From contig NZ_AP022321.1 of NCBI RefSeq assembly GCF_013393365.1, positions 1,688,501-1,752,500 of the forward strand: a DNA stretch of 64,000 nt. Reading direction: 5' to 3'. The notes under the pieces are model-generated. The model worked only from the letters and a program-made list of their open reading frames with translations, searched no databases and had not been told where the DNA came from. Shown here piece after piece: positions 1 to 9,099 of this stretch. The first letter of the stretch is position 1. Each line of letters begins with the position of its first letter. The translations under genes and the position numbers were made by a program. Source of the DNA: Veillonella nakazawae (lineage in GTDB: Bacteria; Bacillota; Negativicutes; Veillonellales; Veillonellaceae).

Positions 1-20
1 ATTACAATATTTTTATGACT

Positions 21-46
21 AAACAAAGTATAAATTTCTAATTATC
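21..46. repeat. Tn916 right-end terminal inverted repeat
   Basis: The 26 bp beginning AAACAAAGTATAAAT match, in inverted orientation, the opposite end at 23145-23170 with 20 of 26 positions identical, sharing the core TCTA-TTATC. Bases 1-20 are therefore host flank. Confidence 0.8.
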
Positions 47-155
47 TTTTTATATTTTCTTAAATGCTCGTAAAGCCTTATTCTATGTGCTTTCGAGTAT
101 TTTTACTGTAGGAAGATACTTCACGTTTCTTTGCATATTTCCTCATGTCTTAGCT

Positions 156-187
156 GTCAGAAGTGGTAAATAAGTAGTAAATTCATT
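156..187. promoter_or_regulatory. Tn916 integrase arm-type (DR-2) sites, right end
   Basis: Two direct copies of a GTGGTAAAT / GTAGTAAAT motif lie between the int stop and the element end. The same motif recurs at the other end (23069-23105). In Tn916 such DR-2 repeats are bound by the N-terminal domain of Int. The rest of 47-194 shows no gene. Confidence 0.7.
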
Positions 188-194
188 TGTACTA

Positions 195-1412
195 CTAAGC
201 AACAAGACGCTCCTGTTGCTTCTCTTTATTCAAGCGTTTCATTTCTGCCATTGCAGAATCGAATGTTGCATGTGCGTAATAGTTCAGCGTCATGGCTATA
301 TTAGCATGTCCCATAATGTACTGTAATGCCTTTGGATTCATTCCTGCATTTGCATAGTTGGTACAGAATGTATGTCGCAAACTATGTGGAGTGATGTGTG
401 GCAATTTATCCTCGTTATACTTATTGTATTTCTTAACAAGACCTTTCATCATGCCGTTGTAATCACTTGCCACTTTTGGATAGTTCTTTCTATTAAGAAA
501 GAGGAAATCACTATATCCATCAATCTCAACACGCTTATCATTCTTTCGATTCGCTAACACTCGCTTAAATGCTTGATAGGCTTCTTCAACCATAGGAACT
601 TGACGTTCGCCACTTTTGGTCTTTGGTGTTTCAATGTAGTACCCAATTTCAGTATCTCTCAATAGCTGATGGTCTATATTGACAAGACGATTCTCAAAAT
701 CTAAATCTGGAAGTGTCAAACCACCAAACTCTGAAATACGAAGACCTGTTTTTAAGAGTATCAGAATTTCATCATAATTTTTGCTGTAGGTTTTATCAGC
801 TTTTGCAAAGGCTAACAGTTTTTCTTCCTGTTCTTCTGTTAGTACGGTCTTAGGGACAGTATCATCATCAAGAACTGCTTTCAGTTGAAAGTCAAATGGA
901 TTCTTCCGAACACAATCATCTTGTATAGCAATATAGAATGAAGCCTTTAAAGAACGTTTGTAGTTATTGATGGTTTGATAAGCATAACCATTTTCACTCA
1001 TTCTAATAGCCCATTCTTTAGCGTCTGATGGCTTAATACTGTCAATACTTCTTACACCTAACTTGTCTTTCTTCAAAATATCCATAAGATATTTGCGTCC
1101 AGTTTCAGTGTTTTTTCTAACCTTTGGTCTTTGAGCGTTCTGTTTTGCGTAAAGCTGGCAGAGTGTCATTTTCTTTCCTACAACATCAATACCATCATGA
1201 ATGTCTTTCTGTAACTCTGCGATTTTCTCTCTAAGTGAGATACAATCACGCTTTCCTGCTGGTACTCGGTCTGTAGCCACAAGTTTCCACGAGTAAACAA
1301 ATTGCGGTTCTCCAAATGAATCTATATATTTGTATAAGTATCTTCCGTCTTTTCGTTGGCTCTCTCCAGTCTTTAAGATTCGACCTTTATTGTCACGTCT
1401 TTTTTCTGACAT
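195..1412 (-). CDS. int: Tn916-type tyrosine integrase
   Basis: This 405-residue tyrosine recombinase cuts and joins the transposon ends during excision and integration. The N-terminal ~75 residues match the arm-binding domain that recognises DR-2 repeats. The C-terminal catalytic domain shows TGLRISEF (first Arg), the HSLRHTF box and the LNYYAHA tyrosine segment. It is full length for Tn916 Int. The ATG follows AAAGGAG. It lies 81 bp downstream of xis, and both are probably read from a shared promoter upstream of xis. Nothing suggests inactivation of the enzyme itself. Confidence 0.97.
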   Translation of the reverse strand: MSEKRRDNKGRILKTGESQRKDGRYLYKYIDSFGEPQFVYSWKLVATDRVPAGKRDCISLREKIAELQKDIHDGIDVVGKKMTLCQLYAKQNAQRPKVRKNTETGRKYLMDILKKDKLGVRSIDSIKPSDAKEWAIRMSENGYAYQTINNYKRSLKASFYIAIQDDCVRKNPFDFQLKAVLDDDTVPKTVLTEEQEEKLLAFAKADKTYSKNYDEILILLKTGLRISEFGGLTLPDLDFENRLVNIDHQLLRDTEIGYYIETPKTKSGERQVPMVEEAYQAFKRVLANRKNDKRVEIDGYSDFLFLNRKNYPKVASDYNGMMKGLVKKYNKYNEDKLPHITPHSLRHTFCTNYANAGMNPKALQYIMGHANIAMTLNYYAHATFDSAMAEMKRLNKEKQQERLVA

Positions 1413-1493
1413 GGCATTTGCTCCTTTCCTTTATGGAAAGAGCCTTGATACGACTTAATACTATTTTATCATATACAAGACCCTTTGGCGACG

Positions 1494-1697
1494 CTAGATT
1501 GCGTCCAATGTATCTATAATTTTTTCAAATTGTTTTCGTTTAATCTGAATACGATTGCCATTCATAATCAGCCAATTTGCATTTTTATTTTCCTCTGCCA
1601 AGCGTCGTAGCTTGTTTTCGCCAATACGAAAATATTTTGACGCTTCTTCAATGGTTAGGGTATAACGTTCCCAAATAGGAATGTCAGTCTGCTTCAT
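1494..1697 (-). CDS. xis: Tn916-type excisionase
   Basis: This 67-residue basic winged-helix protein corresponds to Tn916 Xis. It bends the element ends and directs Int toward excision. The sequence shows the MerR/excisionase-like pattern around [20 protein letters not shown] followed by a basic wing. The ATG is preceded by GGAAAGGAGGA. It lies directly upstream of int, as in Tn916. The gene is intact, so loss of excision would have to come from regulation (see the damaged orf7). Confidence 0.96.
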
Positions 1698-2157
1698 AAA
1701 ATCCTCCTTTCCAAATCACTTATTTGGATTTCATAAAAGTTGTTTTACCAGCAATCGAACAGCTTTAGCAAAGCTCACGGGAGTTCCACCCCTGCATGGT
1801 TCTCATGTAGCCATACTCATTGCCTGCGACGGTTTTATCACGCTCGGACTATTGACTGTATGGGAGTATCATTATCACGATAAGAATGTCGTTGCAGGCA
1901 ATCCTGCTAAAGATTGCTTCTCGGATCACTAACATGAATCGCTCGCTATCTTTATAAGATAGGTCATGGCGGTTAGTTCCGTTGGCTCTTTTCTTATCGA
2001 AACGTATTCGATTACTTTTATTCAGTTTTCAAAGAACAATGGCTCGTTAGCCTATCAAAACACATTGAAAGCTCAATATGCTTTGGTGGAATAACAAACC
2101 TCCCTGTTCGGGAAGCGTGGAATGGTTTAGCACGCTTCCACGAAAGGAGAGAGGATA
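1698..2157 (-). ncRNA. Gene-free structured region between orf8 and xis (candidate structured RNA)
   Basis: No convincing reading frame with a start and ribosome site lies on the minus strand in these 460 bp, where orf10 has been mapped in Tn916. The sequence holds two long stems: 1819-1827 (ATTGCCTGC) pairs with 1894-1902, and 2111-2119 (GGAAGCGTG) pairs with 2131-2139. A stretch near 2030 reads, on the minus strand, like the TTCTTTGAAAACTGAATA segments that precede Gram-positive rRNA. I infer a structured leader for xis-int, not proven. Confidence 0.4.
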
Positions 2158-2388
2158 TTACTTAATTTCAAATGACAAAATCTTTGTAATCAGTCTGGTT
2201 TCCATTCTTCCACGTAAGACTTCATCAACGACCATACTTTGATTGCCATATTCATCTTTCATAAGTCGTAGGGAACGCTTCGTTATGTACCCTCTGTAAT
2301 GATGTAGAATCTGGTTAATCGCTTCGGTATCGCCATCTGTTGCCTTTACAATGAGAGGAAAGGGAATCATAGGATATTGTGTTTTCAT
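2158..2388 (-). CDS. orf8: Tn916 ORF8, helix-turn-helix regulator
   Basis: This 76-residue protein is Tn916 ORF8, a small helix-turn-helix-type protein. In the published Tn916 mobility model ORF7 and ORF8 together raise transcription of int/xis and transfer genes after read-through from tet(M). Its ATG overlaps the stop of orf7 (ATGA), so it is normally translationally coupled to orf7. Because orf7 here carries a premature amber codon, ribosomes may no longer reach the coupling point, so expression of orf8 may also fall. The coding frame itself is intact. Confidence 0.85.
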   Translation of the reverse strand: MKTQYPMIPFPLIVKATDGDTEAINQILHHYRGYITKRSLRLMKDEYGNQSMVVDEVLRGRMETRLITKILSFEIK

Positions 2389-2807
2389 TCTTCAAATTCC
2401 TCCATAAACTTTTTAATTAAGGCTAGTCCACTGGTTCTATGCCGATAGACAGTAGAACGGTTCAATTTCAACAGGTCTGCAATTTCTGAATCGCTCATGT
2501 CCATAAAGTAAAACAGCAGTAGAATTTCACGTTTCTTGTCTGGCAACTAACGTAATGCTTCACTCAACAAATCATTTTCAACGCCTACTGATAACCCATT
2601 GAGTGTAAAAATCTGAAAGTCAGTTGAATAGTTATCTGTTGTCGCAAACTGGCTAACAAGATAATCGCCAACATCCGAAAAGGACACCTCACGCTTTGCA
2701 ATCCTTGAAAGATAAAGCATATAATTCTTTCGCTCGTCTTCCATAGCACGTTTACAGATATAGTCAAACTGATTTTCTATTGTGGTCTGAAAAGAAGATG
2801 GTTTCAT
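2385..2807 (-). pseudogene. orf7: Tn916 orf7 (sigma-70-like regulator) with in-frame amber codon
   Basis: ORF7 is a sigma-factor-like activator of 140 residues in Tn916. Here the frame runs from the ATG at 2807 (ribosome site GGGGGTGAG) to a TAG at 2547-2549, between ...SEALR and LPDKKRE. The same frame then continues without shift to the normal end MEEFEE at 2385, overlapping the orf8 start. A single base change (Glu GAG to TAG) explains it. The lost part contains the region-4-like helix-turn-helix (SEIADLLKLNRSTVYRHR), so the truncated 86-residue product should not bind promoters. A sequencing error or amber suppression is the alternative. Confidence 0.9.
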
Positions 2808-3551
<744 letters not shown>

Positions 3552-3606
3552 TGGGAATTTGTATCGATAAGGGGTACAAATTCCCACTAAACCAATGTTT
3601 CAAGGC

Positions 3607-6525
3607 CTATTTATTTTTTATATTCAATTCTCTTAAGTGTTTAGGAATAGATAACAAGTCAAATTTATACTCTCCAAGAAAAGTGATATGCTCCCAATTA
3701 ATAGGAGATACATGCTTCATATACTTAGTTACTTCGGGATCTATTTTGACGAGATAATTATAAGCTGCTTGTAAGTAGACGGCGTTCCATATACTTATTG
3801 CATTTATTAACACATTAAGCGCACTAGCACTTTGAAGTTGTCGGCGAATATCGCGCTCCATAAATTTTCCGCGTCGCCCAAAAAATAGTTCTCTAGCTAA
3901 AGCATTAATCGCTTCTGTCTTATTTAGTCCATGAGTGATCCTTCGCCGTAGCTCACTATCTGTAATATAATCTATCATAAAAATGCTCTTTTCAATGCGA
4001 CCTAGTTCTCTCAGTGCAAGAGCTACTCTATTCTTACGTGCGTATGAGCCTAGCTTTCCTAATAGTAAAGAACTAGATACTTTTCCTGTTTGAATCGAAT
4101 AGGCGATTCGTTTAATTTCATCATAGTTTTCTTCAATAATTTTTACATTGATTTTTCCGCTTATATCTTCTGATAAGTTAGGGTAGTAGGAAGGTGATTT
4201 GATAGAAAATAATTGTGATTTTTTTATATTTCTGATGCGAGGTTCAAAATCAAAGCCTAGTAATGCGGTCATTCCAAACACCTGATCAGAATACCCATTT
4301 GTATCAGTAAAATGTTCCTCAATATCTAGATCTGTTTCATGATAAAGTAGGCCATCAAGGGTATGAGTAGCTTCCCTTGTATTAGTTGAAGCAACCTCGA
4401 TATGATGAGTCGTATGCCTATCATTTATTGATCGAATCATTGTAGCTCCTTTTTCCATACTTTTGTAATGTGGATTAACATCGGATTTTAGAGCTGAGAC
4501 GCCCACTGGGACGCGCATTCCGTCTGAAGCAGTGGTTTTTCCTTCACCCCAAAAGTCTGCAACAGGAAGCTTTAACTGATAATTAACCAAAACAGATTGA
4601 GCACGAGTCAGAGCTTCTTTATAAAAGCGCCATTGTTTGGCATTGGCTAACTGAGAATAAGAAATTCCAGGAGTTGATTGGGCCATTTTTTCAAGACCAA
4701 TATTCATCCCTAAACCCAGCAAAGCAGCAAAAATAATTTTTCTTTCTTGTTCACTCGGCGGTTTCCCTGTAGAATCATGACTAAATTCTTGTGAAAAGTT
4801 GGTCCAACTGTCCACCTCAATTAAAAGATCACTAAGCCTTATCTTAGGAATTATTGAATAAAGTTTTTTTCTATATATTTCTGCTTCGCTAGGTGTAACT
4901 TTTTCCAACTTTTTAAGGTTTGCTCTTGAAATTCTCTTATCAACTGTCGAATAAAATTGAAGCTGTAAATCTAAAATTATTTCCCGATCCTTTAAATAGT
5001 CCTCAAACGTGTCTGGAATAGTTTCTGAATCAATACAAGCAGATAAATCAACTAAGTAATCATCAATATTTCGATGGATCATACTTCCTTCAACTGAAAT
5101 ATCTCCTGATCGAATATTGTTCTTTAGCTCGGTGAAAGCTACTAACTCATAGTAAGACCGATCTATTTTCCCCTCTTCTGGCCGAACAAGGCTTTTCCAT
5201 TTTTTACTCACAAAATCAGTAGAAGTATCTGCCGGTATTTTTCTTTTACCACTATTGTGTAAATCAGTTAGTTGAGTTAGGGCCATGAGGACTGGATTTG
5301 CTGCCGGAGTTGCTTTGAACGAAAGGGTCCTCAATAACATTGGCGTGTATCTTCGGAGGTAATTAGCTTTATTTCGAACCATTTCTAAATAGCCATGATT
5401 TTTATTACCTGTAATTTTTTTAGCTTCTTCTCCATCTTGTACTAAATCTTCCCAAGGCATGATTCGTTCAATTTCGTCAAAAGGATTACTATCATTATCT
5501 TTTGCAAAGTGAAGAGCATCAATTAAAGAAGCATAATGTTCCAATTTTTTAGTAGCCAATTTTCCTTTTTCTTTTAACTGTTCTTGTGAATCACGTGTCC
5601 CTTTGCGTTTAATACTTGCTAAAATGCGGTCATTAATCTCAATCAGTTGATCGATCAGATATTGATGATGATTGACTAAAAAAGCAATAAGTAAAGAGTA
5701 TCTTTTTTCAAGCTCAAAACGGGAGAAGTCATATGCATCATAATTTTCCCCTAGTCTAGCTAGCTGAAGAAACCTGTTCCGATTAATATGGGAGACATTA
5801 ATTGTCCCGAGTCCCATGGAAGCAATCACTTCCACTTTTTTACAAATACTCATAAAGCTTTCTGGATTTGCCTTACCTGGAATGTCTTTTAGCCAAGCGA
5901 GTTTAGTTATTTTCGTCTCTTCATAAATTTGAAACAAACTCTCTAGTTTTTCAATTTGTATATCTGTTAATGAACAGAGTAATATTGAAAATAAGTTGTT
6001 TTCTGCTTTATCTCGACAGCGGCTTATAATGTCTTCAAGTGTAGCTATAGATGGAAAAATAATTCTTTTTCGAGTTAAGAAATCAATTGTTTTTTTCATT
6101 AGATAGATAGAGTCATCATTTTCTAAAGCTAGTTCAATTAAATATTCTATTAACTGTTTTTGTGTATTAGCACTACCGAATCGATGATAGTTGAATACTT
6201 CTAAGATCTCGTTGAAGTGATTTGCACGTGTATTTCTATGATCATATGAATTTAAATCAATTGCATCAAGATGGAGCTGTCGACTCACATAAGAAGTTAG
6301 TCTGGTTGATTTAATCGGCCAATTACTTAAAGAACACCCAGGATACCGGGCCAAACAAAGTTGTATCGCAAATCCTAGTTTATTGACCTTTCCACGGTGT
6401 TGATTAATAACCTCCAGATCATAATCAGAAAAACTAAAATACGCTTTAAAATCCTCTTCTGATAAGTGGTCTACAGAAAGAAGTTGTTCACGCTGTGAAG
6501 TAGTTAAAATTCTTTTCATAGCCAT
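3607..6525 (-). CDS. tnpA: Tn917-type Tn3-family transposase
   Basis: This 972-residue protein is a full-length Tn3-family DDE transposase that carries out replicative transposition by joining the 38-bp ends to a target. The catalytic acidic residues fall in TTASDGMRV, EEHFTDTNGYSDQ and LNKTEAINALARELFFG. The N-terminal ~130 residues resemble the end-binding domain of the family. Its start lies 3 bp after the tnpR stop, so the two are co-transcribed and probably coupled. I see no frameshift or stop. Confidence 0.96.
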   Translation of the reverse strand: MAMKRILTTSQREQLLSVDHLSEEDFKAYFSFSDYDLEVINQHRGKVNKLGFAIQLCLARYPGCSLSNWPIKSTRLTSYVSRQLHLDAIDLNSYDHRNTRANHFNEILEVFNYHRFGSANTQKQLIEYLIELALENDDSIYLMKKTIDFLTRKRIIFPSIATLEDIISRCRDKAENNLFSILLCSLTDIQIEKLESLFQIYEETKITKLAWLKDIPGKANPESFMSICKKVEVIASMGLGTINVSHINRNRFLQLARLGENYDAYDFSRFELEKRYSLLIAFLVNHHQYLIDQLIEINDRILASIKRKGTRDSQEQLKEKGKLATKKLEHYASLIDALHFAKDNDSNPFDEIERIMPWEDLVQDGEEAKKITGNKNHGYLEMVRNKANYLRRYTPMLLRTLSFKATPAANPVLMALTQLTDLHNSGKRKIPADTSTDFVSKKWKSLVRPEEGKIDRSYYELVAFTELKNNIRSGDISVEGSMIHRNIDDYLVDLSACIDSETIPDTFEDYLKDREIILDLQLQFYSTVDKRISRANLKKLEKVTPSEAEIYRKKLYSIIPKIRLSDLLIEVDSWTNFSQEFSHDSTGKPPSEQERKIIFAALLGLGMNIGLEKMAQSTPGISYSQLANAKQWRFYKEALTRAQSVLVNYQLKLPVADFWGEGKTTASDGMRVPVGVSALKSDVNPHYKSMEKGATMIRSINDRHTTHHIEVASTNTREATHTLDGLLYHETDLDIEEHFTDTNGYSDQVFGMTALLGFDFEPRIRNIKKSQLFSIKSPSYYPNLSEDISGKINVKIIEENYDEIKRIAYSIQTGKVSSSLLLGKLGSYARKNRVALALRELGRIEKSIFMIDYITDSELRRRITHGLNKTEAINALARELFFGRRGKFMERDIRRQLQSASALNVLINAISIWNAVYLQAAYNYLVKIDPEVTKYMKHVSPINWEHITFLGEYKFDLLSIPKHLRELNIKNK

Positions 6526-6528
6526 ATC

Positions 6529-7083
6529 TTAAGCATTCCTTTTATTGAGGTAACGGTAAAAGGTTGTTTTGCTTAATTTAGAGGCATCAAGAATTTGACG
6601 AATAGAATACTCTTTGCTGTCATACATTTTTAAAGCTAAATCAATTGATAGCTTACCTTTACTTGGACGGCCCCCTTTTTTTCCTCGGACTCTGGCTGCC
6701 TTAAGACCAGAGTTAGTTCGTTCAATAATAATATCCCGTTCCAGTTCTGCTAAACTAGCCATAACTCGGAAAAAGAATCTTCCCATAGACGTTGAAGTAT
6801 CTACGTTATCTTGAATAGATATAAAATTGACACTAAGTTCTTCAAATAATTCAGAAAGTTCAATCAAATGTTTAGTTGATCGTGAAATTCGATCTAACTT
6901 GTAAATGACAACAGAATCTCCTTCACGTAGTAGGTTGATCATTTCTTCTAATTGCGGTCGGTCTTTTTTCGCACCAGTTACTTTTTCTTGAAATAATTTA
7001 TCAATTCCATAATGAGTAAGTGCATCAATTTGTAAACTAAGATTTTGATCATCCGTACTCACTCGAGCATAGCCAAAAATCAT
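6529..7083 (-). CDS. tnpR: Tn917-type serine resolvase
   Basis: This 184-residue small serine recombinase resolves cointegrates at the res site just upstream. The catalytic domain begins IFGYARVSTDDQNLSLQ, with the nucleophilic Ser in YARVS; the conserved GDSVVIYKLDRISRS follows near residue 60; the C-terminus has a helix-turn-helix (SIRQILDASKLSKTTFYRYL). The length is normal. The ATG is preceded by AAGGAGG. Resolvases of this family also repress tnpR-tnpA by binding res. Confidence 0.95.
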   Translation of the reverse strand: MIFGYARVSTDDQNLSLQIDALTHYGIDKLFQEKVTGAKKDRPQLEEMINLLREGDSVVIYKLDRISRSTKHLIELSELFEELSVNFISIQDNVDTSTSMGRFFFRVMASLAELERDIIIERTNSGLKAARVRGKKGGRPSKGKLSIDLALKMYDSKEYSIRQILDASKLSKTTFYRYLNKRNA

Positions 7084-7245
7084 AAAAAAACCTCCTTAAT
7101 TTTATAATTTAAATGTACCATAACTCATTAAGTATAACTATATAGGAACTATGAAAAAGGAACGGATTTTGGTACTTGATTTACTTAAAAAACATTTAGA
7201 AAAAGCAGGAAAATGAAAAGGTACCATAAACGGTCGTTTATGGTA
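7084..7245. promoter_or_regulatory. tnpR upstream region, probable res site, with palindrome
   Basis: This AT-rich gap upstream of tnpR is where res subsites and the tnp promoter lie in Tn3-family elements. It ends in a perfect palindrome at 7219-7246 (GGTACCATAAACG / CGTTTATGGTACC). Individual subsites I cannot assign with certainty. Confidence 0.5.
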
Positions 7246-7265
7246 CCATTCAAATTTATCCTTAT

Positions 7266-7338
7266 TGTACAAAATAACAGCGAAATTTTTAAATCTATTC
7301 CTTATCGATACAAATTCCCCGTAGGCGCTAGGGACCTC
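7266..7338. repeat. Internal copy of the Tn917 right end (73 bp)
   Basis: 7266-7338 aligns base for base with the right end 8545-8617, in the same orientation, with four mismatches. The erm(B) segment therefore lies between two direct copies of a transposon end. See findings. Confidence 0.9.
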
Positions 7339-7437
7339 TTTAGCTCCTTGGAAGCTGTCAGTAGTATACCTAATAATTTATCTACATTCCCTTTAGTAAC
7401 GTGTAACTTTCCAAATTTACAAAAGCGACTCATAGAA

Positions 7438-8175
7438 TTATTTCCTCCCGTTAAATAATAGATAACTATTAAAAATAGACAATACTTGCTCATAAGTAAC
7501 GGTACTTAAATTGTTTACTTTGGCGTGTTTCATTGCTTGATGAAACTGATTTTTAGTAAACAGTTGACGATATTCTCGATTGACCCATTTTGAAACAAAG
7601 TACGTATATAGCTTCCAATATTTATCTGGAACATCTGTGGTATGGCGGGTAAGTTTTATTAAGACACTGTTTACTTTTGGTTTAGGATGAAAGCATTCCG
7701 CTGGCAGCTTAAGCAATTGCTGAATCGAGACTTGAGTGTGCAAGAGCAACCCTAGTGTTCGGTGAATATCCAAGGTACGCTTGTAGAATCCTTCTTCAAC
7801 AATCAGATAGATGTCAGACGCATGGCTTTCAAAAACCACTTTTTTAATAATTTGTGTGCTTAAATGGTAAGGAATATTCCCAACAATTTTATACCTCTGT
7901 TTGTTAGGGAATTGAAACTGTAGAATATCTTGGTGAATTAAAGTGACACGAATGTTCAGTTTTAATTTTTCTGACGATAAGTTGAATAGATGACTGTCTA
8001 ATTCAATAGACGTTACCTGTTTACTTATTTTAGCCAGTTTCGTCGTTAAATGCCCTTTACCTGTTCCAATTTCGTAAACGGTATCGGTTTCTTTTAAATT
8101 CAATTGTTTTATTATTTGGTTGAGTACTTTTTCACTCGTTAAAAAGTTTTGAGAATATTTTATATTTTTGTTCAT
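7438..8175 (-). CDS. erm(B): 23S rRNA adenine-N6 dimethyltransferase, MLS-B resistance
   Basis: This 245-residue ErmB dimethylates A2058 of 23S rRNA and blocks macrolide, lincosamide and streptogramin B binding. The SAM-binding motif [15 protein letters not shown] is at residues ~35-50, and the KsgA/Dim1-family catalytic motif NIPYHLST at ~101-108. The length is that of full ErmB. A hairpin over the ATG and an intact 27-codon leader peptide lie upstream, consistent with inducible translational attenuation. It is carried by the Tn917-type element. Confidence 0.98.
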   Translation of the reverse strand: MNKNIKYSQNFLTSEKVLNQIIKQLNLKETDTVYEIGTGKGHLTTKLAKISKQVTSIELDSHLFNLSSEKLKLNIRVTLIHQDILQFQFPNKQRYKIVGNIPYHLSTQIIKKVVFESHASDIYLIVEEGFYKRTLDIHRTLGLLLHTQVSIQQLLKLPAECFHPKPKVNSVLIKLTRHTTDVPDKYWKLYTYFVSKWVNREYRQLFTKNQFHQAMKHAKVNNLSTVTYEQVLSIFNSYLLFNGRK

Positions 8176-8199
8176 GTAATCACTCCTGAAGTGATTACA
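8175..8199 (-). promoter_or_regulatory. Hairpin sequestering the erm(B) start
   Basis: A perfect 10-bp stem (TGTAATCACT / AGTGATTACA) with a 5-base loop covers the erm(B) ribosome site and ATG. In the erm(B) attenuation model stalling in the leader peptide frees this site. Confidence 0.75.
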
Positions 8200-8299
8200 T
8201 CTATAAATAAATACAGAAGTTAAACGATTTGTTTGTAATTTTAGTTATCTGTTTAAAAAGTCATAAGATTAGTCACTGGTAGGAATTAATCTAACGTAT

Positions 8300-8383
8300 T
8301 TATTTATCTGCGTAATCACTGTTTTTAGTCTGTTTCAAAACAGTAGATGTTTTATCTACATTACGCATTTGGAATACCAACAT
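8300..8383 (-). CDS. ermBL: erm(B) leader peptide
   Basis: The 27-codon frame starts MLVFQMRNVDK and ends NSDYADK, the known ErmBL leader. Macrolide-bound ribosomes stall within it and expose the erm(B) ribosome site. GAAGGAGGGATTCG precedes its ATG. It is complete, which favours inducible rather than constitutive resistance. Confidence 0.9.
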   Translation of the reverse strand: MLVFQMRNVDKTSTVLKQTKNSDYADK

Positions 8384-8617
8384 GACGAATCCCTCCTTCT
8401 TAATTACAAATTTTTAGCATCTAATTTAACTTCAATTCCTATTATACAAAATTTTAAGATAATGCACCACTTTTTTATAATTAAAACGGTTGAAAACTGT
8501 ACCACTAATAACTCACAATAGAGAGATGTCACCGTCAAGTTAAATGTACAAAATAACAGCGAAATTTTTAAATCTATTTCTTATCGATACAAATTCCTCG
8601 TAGGCGCTCGGGACCCC

Positions 8618-8754
8618 TACCTGCTAATAACTTGGTAAAAAGCACCCGACGATTACAGATAGAGAAATACATGGATAGCTTTACAGACAAAGAACTATCC
8701 TTAATGGAATCTTTAGCCAGCGGTATCAACGAAGCAAGAAACATCGAAGACTAA
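8618..8754 (+). pseudogene. orf9: orf9 3' fragment
   Basis: After the second TACCT the frame resumes with PANNLVKSTRRLQIEKYMD and ends at the native stop 8752-8754 with ...EARNIED. It has no start of its own. It is the C-terminal 45 codons (including the duplicated bases) of the repressor split by Tn917. Confidence 0.93.
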
Positions 8755-8780
8755 TTAAAAGAATCCATACATAACGAAAA

Positions 8781-8823
8781 GAGCCGATAAAATGAGATTG
8801 TATTAATCTCATTTTATCGGCTC
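8781..8823. terminator. Bidirectional terminator between orf9 and orf6
   Basis: A 17-bp perfect inverted repeat (GAGCCGATAAAATGAGA ... TCTCATTTTATCGGCTC) lies where convergent orf9 and orf6 meet; it overlaps the last codons of orf6. Confidence 0.75.
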
Positions 8824-9002
8824 TGCGTCTTTGCGTCTGGCTCTGTAATCACAGTTACTTTGAACTGCTTTATTTCAATTAAATTTTCTTGTCTGCATTT
8901 CGGACAATAGAGGGGGAATTTTTTTAATTCAGTATCTTCCCTTATCTTTAATCGTGTTTTATTTCCACATACAGGACACAATATCCACTTGTAGTTTATA
9001 AT
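8814..9002 (-). CDS. Cysteine-rich KTR-domain protein (Tn916 orf6 position)
   Basis: A 62-codon frame too short for usual gene calls encodes WILCPVCGNKTRLKIRED ... LYCPKCRQENLIEIKQF and ends EPDAKTQSR. Two CPxC pairs (CPVC and CPKC) suggest a small zinc-ribbon. The KTR-type protein is conserved downstream of tet(M) in Tn916-family elements. No ATG is present; a strong AGGAGG lies seven bases before an ATT codon at 9002, so I place a non-canonical start there with caution. Its function is not known. Confidence 0.7.
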   Translation of the reverse strand: MINYKWILCPVCGNKTRLKIREDTELKKFPLYCPKCRQENLIEIKQFKVTVITEPDAKTQSR

Positions 9003-9099
9003 AACTATCTCCTCCTTTACACTTTAATTCAAATCTTTATTAAAAAATATTTCATCTTATTTAACAAGAAACCATATTTATATAACAACATAAAATACA

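Noticed and set aside
1681..1932. An 83-codon plus-strand frame overlapping xis start
   Set aside because: No ribosome site, overlaps the xis ribosome site on the opposite strand, and lies in the hairpin-rich region; low-complexity composition does not look like a protein.
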